DNA of 64,000 bases from Setaria digitata (Eukaryota; Nematoda; Chromadorea; Rhabditida; Setariidae). The stretch is from positions 248,001 to 312,000 of the forward strand of contig RCAB01000022.1 in the NCBI GenBank assembly GCA_003640385.1. Reading direction: 5' to 3'. The translations under genes were made by a program, and so were the position numbers. Within the stretch, counting starts at the first letter, position 1. Each line of letters begins with the position of its first letter. Under the pieces are notes generated by a model that saw only the letters and a program-made list of their open reading frames with translations, searched no databases and had not been told where the DNA came from. Below are positions 24,287-37,475 of the stretch, piece after piece.

Positions 24287-25855
24287 ATGTTGACAAGCTC
24301 ACGGAGACACTTGCAATTATATCGTATGCATAAGTTATTTCTTGAACGATTTGCAAGGGCATCAGGCGTGCAGCATAGTTCTTCATCTCCGATATGTATG
24401 GTCAAAGTACCATTGCAAAATTTGCGAACCAATCAGCTTTTCGTACGTTTTTTTTTATATTCTCTGTTTACAGATCCATTTTTGCGAATATTTCGTTCTC
24501 ATTCTTTTTTTTTGCATCGCATTCTTTTGTTCCATCGACTTCAAGTTTCAGCCGGTAAAAAATGTCCTACTCAAATTTTCTGAACAGTAAATAAAGGTGA
24601 GTTACTAACAGGAAAGGCCCACTTTCTCTTTTTTTTCTACCATATATATTACTTTGACACCCGCGAGTTTAAGGCTTATGGAAAGGTCATATTTCATTGT
24701 CTTGCAGGTGACAAAAAGTGGTTCGTAGAAATTGTTTTCACTACAATCATTTCAGTAAAACAGTTTTTTTTCTTGATTTCGTGTTCATGAACTTAACAAC
24801 AAAAATTCCTATATTTTTGAAATTAATTATTTCCAGTTGAAAAATTTTGTGTTTTGTCGGAAATTCTGTAGTGAGGAGTCATTAGCTGTGATTTTTGATA
24901 TTGAAGGCGAGGAGGATTTCACAGATAAGGTTATTCTTTCCAAACCTATTTTTTTTTATTTAATCAGTTTCATTAATTGCTTCACAGATTTAATAACTTC
25001 GAAATCTGTTAGAATTTATTCTTGCTGAAAATCCTCCACTATCTCACTGTTCTATGATTTCTGGAGCATGAATAATCTTTTCTCGAATTATTGTGCTACG
25101 TTAAAACACTAAAAATTTTCTAAAAATTATGGGATTTTTACCGAAATATTATTTGGAAAGAACGCTAGAATGTTTTCCGAATTATTTCGGAAAGTAGTAC
25201 TTTGTAGGTCCTGAAATCTTCGGTTCCAGTCCTGGTAGATTTTTATGCTGATTGGTGTGGGCCGTGTAAAATGTTGGGGCCAAGAATTGAAGCCAAAGTC
25301 ATGGGTCGAGAAGGAAATGTAAGGGATGGATTTGCACTCTTCAAATATTAAGTCTCACTTTGTCTCGAACAGTTTCCAAACAGGGTAAACGTAGTTCAAA
25401 TACTCTCATAAGTGCGTAAAAAATCTACTGCAGTAACTGAATAGTATTTATTGAGAGTGCAAACAGCATTGAGTCGGACCGCGCATGGAAATTGTTAGGC
25501 AGAAACTTAGTTTTAGGAGTGACTTGGGTCTTGATTAAATTTCAGTATTTTGATTTGACTTCACAGTAGAAGTGAATTTTTTTTCACTTATTGCGAACTT
25601 GACTGGATAATTAAACCATCAATTGGAATTACAGTGCATAGACACCCGTTCAACTTACTTGAATTAAGGATGCTTCAGGTCAGATTAGCAAGGGTAAATG
25701 TTGATTACGCAACAGATGTAGCAATGGATTACGATGTGAATGCCGTACCAACGGTTATGGCAGTGAAATTTGGTCAGATTGTGGGACGCTTAGAAGGCTT
25801 AAAAACTGACGATGAACTGGATGATTTTATCGACAGCCTTATTCATTCAGAATAA
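24287..25855 (+). CDS. trx-2: Mitochondrial thioredoxin
   Basis: Four exons, 24287-24406, 24837-24929, 25208-25318 and 25679-25855, all in phase 0, give 166 aa, the length of mammalian TXN2. Residues 1 to about 55 are rich in Arg, Ser and Leu with few acidic residues, like a mitochondrial presequence (RKFCSEES). The thioredoxin fold follows: [27 protein letters not shown] with active-site Cys88 and Cys91, [16 protein letters not shown], the cis-proline loop AVPTV (Pro132) and a final amphipathic helix. It should reduce protein disulphides in the mitochondrial matrix together with mitochondrial thioredoxin reductase. Exons 2-4 are certain. Exon 1 is chosen because its donor (AAA before GTACCA) and phase fit and its ATG is near an acceptor-like site. 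Confidence 0.92.
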
Positions 25856-28419
25856 TATTAATGCTCAAATAACACATTGTAATTCATTCATTTTTGCGGA
25901 AATGCGGGAATTTGGTAAATGAGTTTTTTACTACTTATGTCGATGGTTTGATAAGAAATATAGTCTAATCTGGTAGCCTCCTTAAGCTCTTGTGTTTTTT
26001 CCTTTTTATTTTGGACATATCATAACAGAATAATTGAAATATAAATTATCAATTTTGATTGCGTGATCTCTGACCGTAAAGGAAACATCGGCTTGTTCTT
26101 AGTGTATTCTTATCATTAGATTAGCTAAGTAAAGGTGTAGGAAAAGTCACTCTTTTAGTTTACGATGATGACGTTCGAAGACATTTCGTAAGTGAAGTGA
26201 TTAAGAACATATAGATTCTGAGAGAGAGATTTCTTGAAATACTTTGATGTGTGATCCAGGAGGTAAATTGCATCAGGTTTGCTCAGTGGAAAAGGCTCAG
26301 TCCCAGCTGTCTTGTAGTTCTGTTATGGTGAATGAAACGTTAAGTGAATATTTGTCCTGGATTGAAAATCGTTTTAGTCATATCATGCAAAAAAATTAAA
26401 GTGAAATAAAGCAGCACAAACTGGAACAACAAACAAATTGGAGTTTAAAGTTGTTTTACAATTTTGATTTTTTGTTTTATAACATTTTAGAGTCAAGTAC
26501 AAATAGAAAAAAGCAAAAACGGCGACAGAGAAATGGAAAAGTTTTACTGCATATCTTTACCTATTTTGCAAACAGAAAAAAGCGACATTTTACGAATAAA
26601 TAATACGAAAGAAAAGAAAGGAGCACAATGACGGGGAAATGAAGCGTCAGGTATATGTAAAGGTGCGATGGAATGCAAAAAAGAAAAGAATTCAGTGATT
26701 CGTGGGTCCCTCGTGCTTTCTGGTCGGCTAATTCTAGTGGTAGTGGTGATTAATAAAATTATGTCAGTAACGAAAAGTGAGGTCCGATTCACTGCTGCTT
26801 CCCGTGGTGTAGCTGATCTGCCAACTGGAATTATTTATAATCAATGTTTAAATGAATGGAAAACACAGAAAGACTGGTGGTGTCAGCTGAAAGGACAGAA
26901 TACTAAACTGAGGGGAGCAGAAGTGGAACAGCACTTTGAATCAATTTCATTTTTTGTTGAGACAATCTCACAACACTGATGTAGATGAATAAATTGAAAC
27001 TTTAATTTAAAAAAAAAGCATTGCCAACGAACATTTGGAAGGAAAAGGCACGGTGTACAAACATGTGTAATAATGTGGAAAAAGAAAGAACAACTTAATT
27101 AAGAGAAAGCAGGAAAGGAAAACAGGTAATAAAAAATGAATTATGGACGAGGAAAGTTTTTATTTTTTATACACACAGGGCAGTTGATAGAGCTGGATTC
27201 GGAAAAAAGTCACTGATTAAATTAATTAACATGATATATATTACTGATGAATGATGAGGAAAAAGTGAAACATCAGATTGCTCCAGGAATTCTTTTCTCA
27301 CCAAAATGTTCAGTTAAATTTAAATTCAAGAAAAAAAATGCAACGTTTTTAGCAGATAGAGAAAGAGTAGGGCGGCCAAGGGGATCTTCGTGAGTTCAAA
27401 GTTTTAATTTGAGAACAGGCGATTCAATTTTTGCTGGCTGTCTGCTAAAGTGAAGATTTCCTGATACAAAGCAACCATAAGGACAAAAATTAAAACATGC
27501 ATGTCATTATCAATTAAAGAAGTTAAAACAGAATCGAATTTAACAGGAAAAAGAATCGTACATTTTGGTAGCAGTAAAACCGCAATTCAAAAGCAAAAAA
27601 ATTCTAAAAAAGAAATGTGAAACTGTTTTGAAATTTGAAGTATCTAGCCTAAGTATAGCTCTAAATTACTTTTTTTTCACTTAATTTCCGGCAAAATTAA
27701 GTTTCAGAATTTGATTTCAAATGAATAAGCTGTTTTCCACAATTGAAGAAGCCTTATTTCACTATCAGAAATTGTAAACCTATGCATTAAAAAGCTAAAT
27801 GAAACAACAAAAATAACAATATAAAAATGCATGTAAATTGAAAATATGTATTATTCGTCCAAGTTAAAATTATGGCTGTTTTTTCTGATTCCCAAATAAA
27901 AGGAAAATTTTAAAAAAATTCCCAAAAAATAAAAAGAAAGAAAAATAAAAAAGAACGGAGAAATTTTCTAAAAAATCCGAGTATTGAAAGTAAAGATAGC
28001 CTTAGGGAACTATGGAAGAATAGATGTGATCGAGATTGAGCTGATCCCTTAGTGATGTTGAGAATACCGCACTGAAGACTGAATATCTTCAACTTCTCCC
28101 AAATTCATTACTCTCATGACTTTCTCTGTAATTTCGGCTTCTATGCAAAAAAAAAAAGAAAAAAAATTTTCCTTTAAATTATTTACTGCATGAAAAAGGG
28201 AGAACAAGTATTTTGTTCCTATTGGAAGTGATTAAAAGCTTCTTGTCTGATTTATAAATTTCGTAAAATTGGATTATTTTCCGTAAAGGATGCGAATGAG
28301 AAATTAAAAAATGAGATCGATGTGGATTAAAACTCTATCCTCCAACATCTTTCCTAAATAAATGAGACAAGCGTTTCTATTTCAGAATTTGTGATCACTC
28401 TTTTTCGCCTAATTCATTT
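25856..28419. other. Intergenic region, thioredoxin to laminin gamma 3' end
   Basis: The two flanking genes converge here. The sequence is A-rich and I found no exon chain. An open frame at 26668-26979 (plus) codes for about 100 residues without recognisable features and could be chance. Nothing else stands out. Confidence 0.5.
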
Positions 28420-31400
28420 CTATTTGTGTCCCTCTTGTTCCAAATTGATTACATTGAAGCATTTGTTTGGCAATGAATCACGTATCTCTTCAAGATTTTC
28501 TACTTCATCTTTTAAAGCATCGATTTCATTTTTAAACTGTGTTATTGTACGATCCTGTTCAATTTTTTGTTCTTTCAGCAAGGATACCTGTAAATTGAGG
28601 AAGAGAATATAATCACACCAAAAAATTGATGGAAAAAAAAAACCAACCTATTGCTATAAAATCATTTTCAAACTACTAGCAACGAACTTAAAAAGAAAAA
28701 TGGGTTCAAAAAAAAAAAAAAAAACTGATAACTGTCCATATCCATATAACTTTAAACGACAAATTATTTCAAATAAAAATTAGATAAAACTACGAGGATT
28801 TCTTTATCATCTTAAAAAAAAAGCATGAAAAAATCATTCAACCTGTTTATCTAGGTCAGCACTATTCAATAGTTCTTCTGCTTCGTTCAGCTGTTTCTCT
28901 AGTTCATCTAATTCTTCACTGTTTACACCATCCAACGAATCTAGAAAGAAACACACACTTTTGCACTAAACTTCCGAGTTTTTTCATTTACACACTCACA
29001 GCTGATTCACTTAAATTTTTTCTTTTTACTGATAATGACTTATATAAAGATGGATTAGCTTATGAGAAGCTTATGAGCTTATGAGCACTGAAAAAAGCTT
29101 TTCAAAAGTATGAATAATCATTAAAATAGAACTCACTGAGCTGATTAATAATACTTCTTAGAGTGTCCTGGGCATCACCAATGGTTTTGTTCGCACCTTC
29201 CGCAGCATTTTCAGCAAGTTGAGCTTTTTGGACAGCCTTAAATAATTTAAAAAGGGAATTTGGAAGTTCAAATTATAATTTTCCTATTAGTAATAAAATA
29301 TGACGATGAAAATGTCCAAGACATACCTCAGAAGCACGAGCTTTATCGCTACTGGCCTGTCGTCTATAATCTTCCATTGTTGTACCTGTTTCCTTTACAT
29401 CATTGACCAGCTGCTCAGCATCTGACTTTAATTGTTCTGCAGTTTTTCGTGCGTCTTGTGTTTGATTTCGCAGTTCGTACGCTCCCTGAAAATGCAGAAA
29501 TTTAGACGGAATTTGTAGTTTACGAGCTGCGTTATAAAATAACACCCTACTAACATTCAGAAAAAATAGTTAATGATATTTTAATGCTACAAACAAGCTG
29601 AGAAGGATGCCACATGATGACCAGTTCAGATCAATTTTTCGGATAAATTAATTAGCCGATAAATTAATCAAAGTTAACTTCATACCTCTTAGATTTATTT
29701 TAGAAGACCAAAACACAAAGACATTTTAAGTAGATGTCAAATGCTTCAAGTACTATACCATAATAACTAATTGTATATTAGTGAGAGAACTGAAACAAAA
29801 ATAAAATACCGTCGAACCTTGCTAATACTTTTTGCTTCTTTTTCGGCTTCTAAAGCAATTTGTTCAGCCATCTGCGCGTCATTTTTGGCATTACCAATAG
29901 CATCTTCAGCTTCTCGAGTTGTATCTTCGGCCAGAGCAATTTCTTTCTCAATATCTCTTAGATTCCTCAGTTCCTCAATTGCTTCTGATTTACTTGCATC
30001 CACTCGCACTTGGAAATCTGAAAAATTTACAATTTTACAAAATTCAGAGAATTTAGTAGGTTTGATTTTTTTCCTTAAATCTTTCTAACTGTTAAACTAA
30101 ACATTATAGAACCATTTAAGACAATTAGGAAAAACACACTAACAAAATACATTTGAAAAAGCCGTAAGATGGAGTGCTCGACTTGAAAATAAAATTAATA
30201 AAATATTTACAAATAGAGTCAAAACTTTATTGTTTTTTAAATAAACAAAAGAAAGACCATTTAGTATTTCCAAAGTATGCTGTGCTTCTGCCAAAGTATT
30301 TTCTGCAAGAGAAACAGCGTCTATAGCGCGCGCTTTTGCAGCATCTACATCAGCCAGTAATTCATCCGAAATCTGAATCACTCTGAATTGATAATTTATA
30401 TATATTTTTTCCATAGTAAATGACTTTAGTACATTTAGAGCTACTAACTTGTGCTGCAAAGATTATAACCAAGCAATCAAAAAACCTTTTGTTGGTCCTG
30501 AACGCGTTGTAATTCATATTTGGCTTCAGCGATCATTCGTACTGCTTTATCTATTACTTCCCTATTAGCAGCAGCTTGCTCTTTAGCATTATTAGCCGTA
30601 GCTTGAGCATCTTCCGCAACTCGTTTCGCTTCTTCTTCAATCTAGGAAATATTAAAAGATTCAGCCAGAAATTTACGGAAAATTTAAAACTAAAATTAGA
30701 CAAATACTCGCACTTAATAATTACCAAGAATTACGCATTTGCTTTAAGCTAATTGATTAGTTTATTTAAGCTTCTATCATGTGTAAGAAAAAGAAGAAAT
30801 ATACAGACTTGCTGGGGATCTATGTTTGGTAATCGGAGAGCCTCAACAGTTGTTAAACTTTCCGCAGCTGTTTTATATGTTCGATCCGCCTCCGATAATT
30901 GTTCCTCAGCCAGTTTACGAGTTTGGTTTAATAATTCTTCGGTTGTATTCAATCGCTCTATCATAATAGCAATTTCTTTGCTAGTAGCATCACCTAAATA
31001 AAAGTAATGTTTGATGGGACTATTACGAAACAAGTAATGCCGAAAAGTTCAAACAGTCTTTCTCTGTCAAAGCCCTAAAAGAAAATTACTTATTACGCGT
31101 CAATTAGCTAAGTAAAATTGTTGGCGCACCTCCCAAAGCAAACAGAAACAGAGAACTTCTACATGAAGTCTGCGCCATTGATTCGCACCTTAAAGTTCAC
31201 GCCTCTAACCAGCAAGTTGTGATAATAACCCATCCTAAGACGCTACCGTAGTTTGAAAAAAATGATCTAATCTAATAGATATCCTTAAGCTTCAAATAAC
31301 TATTTAACTTCGAACTGAGTTATAATTTAGTTTGGATATTTTTGTAAATTCCCCTTCTCTCTGAAACCGCAATGTAATTTGCTCAATAATTCCAAAAAGA

Positions 31401-34400
31401 AAAAGCTAACATGAATTATATTAAAACTATAAATTCTACGCTGCTTTAAATTTACCTCCAAAAATCACTTCTTTGGCTTCAATAAGCGCCTGCTTCGAAG
31501 AATTCGCAATCTTTTCAGCCATTGCTTCAATTTCGATGCTGCGATTTTCTTGCTGTTCGGCCAATTTTCGTGCCTCTTGCGCTATTTCCGAAAGCTGAAA
31601 ATAAAAAGCCTTTTTTCTAATAAAAATTATGAACTAAACAAGAAATGGGACAAAAACATGAAATTCCATCCAATTTTTTTCCTTTAAATTAAGGAATACC
31701 TGCTGACTTTGTTCACCATATTTCCGGGATGCTTCCTGTGCCAATTCCCACTGCGTTTGTCCCTCAGTTTCCAAATAATATAATGCATTCTCCAACTCAC
31801 TTCGCGCCCTATCTGTAGATTTTAATTTCAAAAATAAGCAAAATAAGTAACTATTCTGCAAAAAATGAATTCCTTCTACGTCTTTTTGGCCTAAAAATAC
31901 TTCTTTCTCTGCATCAAACACAAGCCTCGTCTTTTTTAGCCACTAACACGGAATCCACCCCGGAAAACATTCTTTTTTTTACTAAATTTTTTACTAGAGG
32001 TGTGTTGATAAAGTATAAACTGTGAAATTGGCTTATAACTAAGTTGAGCAAATTCATTTAATTCAATTATGCAAGAAATAACCTTTAATTATCTTCCACT
32101 GCTTTAATGTTTCGTCTACTGCAGTAGCCCTCGTGTCCGCATTCTGGATGGTATCGTCAACCAAACTTAACAATTTCAATGCATTTTTCAAATCGCTCTT
32201 AAGCTTATTCAACTGTTCAATTATTTTCGAATCATCACCAGCTGAAAGTACCCCAAAATTCTCTTAATTGAAGTTACATTTTCATCAAACAAACATTATG
32301 ATGCATGACAAATATCACTTAATGTGTGTCGTCGTAATGTATACATTTTTATGTTTCTACAATTCCAAGGGGAAAAAATTATTTCTTTATTTACCAATTT
32401 TTCTGTTTACAATGTGAACCAAATCCTCCACTTCGGCACTAACAGATTTCACGTAATTATCGAATTCTGCGTCATCAACCTGTGGAAGAATGCTTCATCA
32501 TAACATAATGCTCAATTTTTCGTTACCAGAAATTATTTAGAGAAATCTTTCCTTTTGTAACTATTACAAATCGCTAATATATAATGGCTTCACTGTTAGA
32601 TGTTTCTTTCACTCACCACTTTTAACATATCTCAAACCTGACACCACACTTCACTAGGCCCATTAATGGTGTACAACGAAAAAAAAAATCTTTTACTAAT
32701 TAAGAAACAAGATTAAAAAATTTAATTAAGTACTCGATAAAAATTAAAAACCTCAATAGCTCTTATTATTACAAATTTCAAATGAAATAAATATGAAAGT
32801 TTGATTACTGAAATTAAATTTTCCAAAGATACAGGTAAAAAATATAATATAAATTAAACAAACCGGTGCAGGATTTTCAATAATTTCTTTCAGAGTTTCT
32901 TCCAACATACCAATATCATTCCGAAATGTATGAACTCGATGTTGCGTCAACGAATAACAATCATCGCATGGCAAACAACCTGCTTGTAAATTGTAACGAT
33001 TTTCAATGCAGTGATCGCAACGTCGTCCTTCGATATGATCGCGACATAAACACTGACCTGAAACATAAACTCACTCTAAATTACATAATTATTTTCTTTG
33101 TTTTTCTGGATGACAATTGGTAAGCTTTTGCTTCGGAACCCAAAATATAATACAGTCAAGAATCTCTAATTACGCAATTTTACATAAACTAAGGAAATTA
33201 GATTCTAATTTCGTTAAGTTTTTTGTAGCCAACAATGTTCTCTTTTTAGTAAAAAGAAATTTTAATCAGCAAAAAGATGAAAAGGAAATGTACCGTGGAT
33301 TTGATTTAAACCTTAAAAATAATTTATGAAAAGTATGAAGCAGTATCGCTCAGGTAGTGTTAAAACTATAACATAAATTTAGCACTTCTTATTAAGAAAT
33401 GAACCAAAATTAATAACTATATGAGGAACAAGTGATTTCAAAAGTGATCATTTATCAACGGACAATAGTAAAATACCAAATGTTAATTAATGTAAACATA
33501 CCAGTGCTAACATCACACTGCGGTGATTCGGATCCAATAACTTCACAGTCGCACGGTTGACAGCCATCTATACCGAAACCGTAATGCTCTAGTTCACATT
33601 GATCACATCTGAAATTGGATTTTCCATTCCCTATTTGATTTAAATGATGATGAATTATCTCTTTTCAGCAATTAAGAAATTGGCAAAATTAATTAAATTA
33701 AAAGTAAATTTTTGGTTATAGATGAAAATTCTTTTAAAGTTCATTTGAAGATTTCAACTTGTTTTTTTAAAAACAGACCCAACTGTTTCTCAAAGATCAT
33801 CTAAATTCCCCATAAAATTTCACAAGAATTTTAAGAAATTCGATCAAATACAATTACTGAAAAAAAAGAAATGAATTATCAAAAAAATTTTCTTAAACTT
33901 ATTACGGAGAATGAAAGAACAACATATAATTAGTGAACGAAAGAGCTGATATAAACGATTATAGTTATAAATTACACAAATGATAAGAGTGGTGAAGACA
34001 AAAGAAACGGAAACGATTTAAAGTCAATATAAATCGCCCAAATTTATAAACAAATAAAGGAAGTAAATGTTCATGCTGCACTCTTCATATTTTAGATAAT
34101 TAATTATCACAAATTTATTTGCAATAAATGACATGACATAATGTCTAATTTTAATAGCTATCAGTTCTATTTTATTCTTGTCTTTTCTCGTGCTGTTTTA
34201 TTTTCATGTTGTATGTAAACTACCGCTGTTACTAAGCAGTTTGGTGAAGTCAAAGGTCAGATAGCATTATTTTTAGAAGAATCCAAAAACCTTCGAAGAA
34301 GGAGAAAACATTTCCGACCAATAGAGTATGGAATTTCAGTACAGTTAAAATCGGTACATTTTATGTTGTTAACTTTCACAAGAGGCTCATCAATTCACAA

Positions 34401-37400
34401 GAAAGTGAAAACTCCGAACAGTTTCATGTTTAAAATAATCTTTGAGTTTTACAAAAAATTCTGAAAGCCCTTCCTCCATGTACCAATCAAACCTGTTATT
34501 TTTACCCAATGTTTCAGCACTTTCCAGTAGTTTTTAAACTCCGATTTTCTACTACATCGTAAGCTACAATAGTCCTTCCCGCTAACTCCCCATCAACTCA
34601 AAAAATCATTTTTAAAAAGTACCGATAGCGCCTCTTGTAAAATTTAATTTCACCCAAATTCTTAAAACGTTTGCGAATTCTCGTTGAAAAAATATATCAT
34701 ATTAAATGAGTGAAATCTTTTAATTTCCTAAGATAAACATCATGACTGATACATTACATGTCTCAATAACAGAAATACCTGTGAGATTTTTTAAAAAATT
34801 TAAAAAAAAAAAAAAAAAACAGTCTTTTCAAATGCTCATATATATCGTGTTACATATAAAAAATATTATTAAAAAAATGAAAATCAACAAATATTAAAGT
34901 AAATTAGTATCGGAAGATTGAAAATTAATTTGATTACGAGTGGAGAAAAAAATTGGAAAAAAAAAAAGAAACTAACCTACGGCCCATTACACCAAATTTA
35001 CACAAGCACTGGCCGGTCAGCACATCACAGGTGCTGTTAATACTACCAAGGATGTCACAATTACATTCTTGGCAGCCACTTCCAGATGTTAGATTGAAAT
35101 ATCCAGGCTAAAAAAGCCAACTTTTTATAATTCAAAAATTTGGAAATTTGGCAACTGATAAGATTTAAATACGTCAAGCTGAGCGATTAATTGAATGATA
35201 ACGCACGTATAATGTATGTGAATATTTCATGGAAAACTCACATCGCAAGAAAAATAATTTGAAATAATTACTGAAACTTTTTACAAATAATAGATGAAAA
35301 GGAATTTTATTTATTCTACTAACTTATACTATTTCTGCGTCCCAACACGTCAGGAAATCAGAGAGAGACGAAGAGGTGGAAAGAAAGCTATCCAACTGCA
35401 ATTTCAGAAATTTGGATGAAAATGAAATCCTCCATGTCTGCACTCAGTAAAAAGCAATAACATTTGCATAAATAAAACAAACAAGCCAAGCAATGTTTAC
35501 GACTCCTTGTCCAAACGTGTACCACTTATCTCCGTCTGTCACCCACGTGAACACAGCCTTGCAATTCCCACACAAACATCAAAATATACACCCGCACATA
35601 TGTCTGTGTGTGTGTGTGTCTGTCTTGTGCAAATGAATATATTTGTCATTCTGTTTATATATGTGTGTAAAACTTTAATGTTAATAAAAGTAAACAGTTA
35701 GAATGTATAAATGTATGTCCGGAAGAATCAGCCAAGAATTTAATCCTTTATCAGTGTGACATTCAATTAATCAAATTCACAGCTGAATTTAGTTGTTATA
35801 TCGGTAGGTACGATAGTAAACATTTAGTCCAAGATCCATTATTAATTTTGCTGAATTACTTACTCTATTGGTCGTTTTCTGACTTTATGAAGTAAGCTAA
35901 GTATCGAAGGCTTTAACCAACTGATATATTTAGAAGCATGTTTGAACCGATTTACCATGCCTAATACGGTCATAGGCTAAAAGTAAAACAATATTAAAAA
36001 TTATGAAAAGAATTTCATAAATCTGATAAGTGATAAAAACAAAACATAAGCACTGCATGCATGTGTTTTTTAAATGAAAAAATGAATATTAATGAAATAT
36101 TTAGAAAAAGCGGTTTCTTAGCTGATGGATTTTAGCCGAATCATTACACCACTCCCCAGTTTAGTATGACAAGGAATTCTGAAGCATTACGTTCCATACG
36201 GATAGCGGGCAGAGGTCCAAAACGTAAACACGATAACATAAACAATTAATAATAATTAGTACTACTAATAATTGACAGTAATAACTATGAATAACCATAA
36301 TAGCAAATAAGAACAATTATTATGATTAATAATAATGATAGTGATTAACATAATCATAAAAGCAATATAATTAATAAGAACAATAAATAATAATAAATAA
36401 TAGTAATAGTGATGACAATAACAATAAACAATAATAAATAATGATAATAACAATAAATAATAATAATAAATAATAATAATAAATAAAAAGCAGCAAATAA
36501 ATAAATAGAAAATACATTTACATTAGTAGCACTAGTACTAGTATTAGTGCCCGTAGTAGTAGTAGTAGTAGTAGTGTGGAGGTGAAGTGCGACTAGTGGA
36601 TGGTATTCGACGTTCTTTTATAAAGTGACGGGAAGGCGGTCCCAACGGTTCTCGATGTCCAGTACAGATGCATGTGTGTATGCGTGCGTGTATGCGTATG
36701 TGTGCGTGTCCGTGTGCGTCGTGTCCGTGTGAGTGCGAGTAGTTGGATAGAATCAGATCAATTGTCTATTTTTATAAGTGTTCTCGACTATAGGAACAGG
36801 AGTTGTATCGCGAAGAACGTTGGTGGAATTTTGCACTTTAACAGTTCTCTAGTTTCCAATGCAAAAAACTTTGAAGGAATCCGAATTGAAAATGCATGTC
36901 CGTCCGCGTCTCAGATACGTTAGCTAAAATGCAAAGTGTGCGTAACACATAAGTGAGTATGCGTCGAGTTCCATTCATTTCATCACTATTGGGATAACTG
37001 CATTCATATGAGATATTGGAACTGTACAAGTGAATGGTTGACGTAGCGTGCAAGTGTGTAATATGATGGTGACGTACGAGAACCAAGTGGAGTGGAAAGT
37101 GCATGTGATAGAAAGGACAAGAAATTTGAACCAGCCTCGTCTAGTCTCTCTTTCAGTCTGCTACTAGATGCACACAAATTTTACTTCCGCGTTGTAAGAG
37201 GCTGAAGTTTGCCTTTTGCATTTTTTTTAATTCTACAAATTTCTTAAACGGAAGAAGCAGACAAGAAAGATGGAAGAGACAGAGGGAGAAAGAAAAAGGG
37301 GGAAGGAATTATCCATAAGACGATTCTCAAAGTACAATGTCATTTCTTTTTCAACATGTGGGCCATTAGCTGTAAAATGTAATGGCCTATTCGTACTACT

Positions 37401-37430
37401 CAGTACCATTTTACGCTTACTAGCATACAT

Positions 37431-37475
<45 letters not shown>

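Noticed and set aside
26668..26979. 103-codon plus-strand open frame
   Set aside because: A length expected by chance a few times in a window this size; no recognisable motif, splice partner or similarity to neighbouring genes.
29771..31001. Plus-strand open frames opposite the laminin coiled coil
   Set aside because: They are antisense shadows of minus-strand laminin exons, whose frame, splice sites and heptad pattern are clear.
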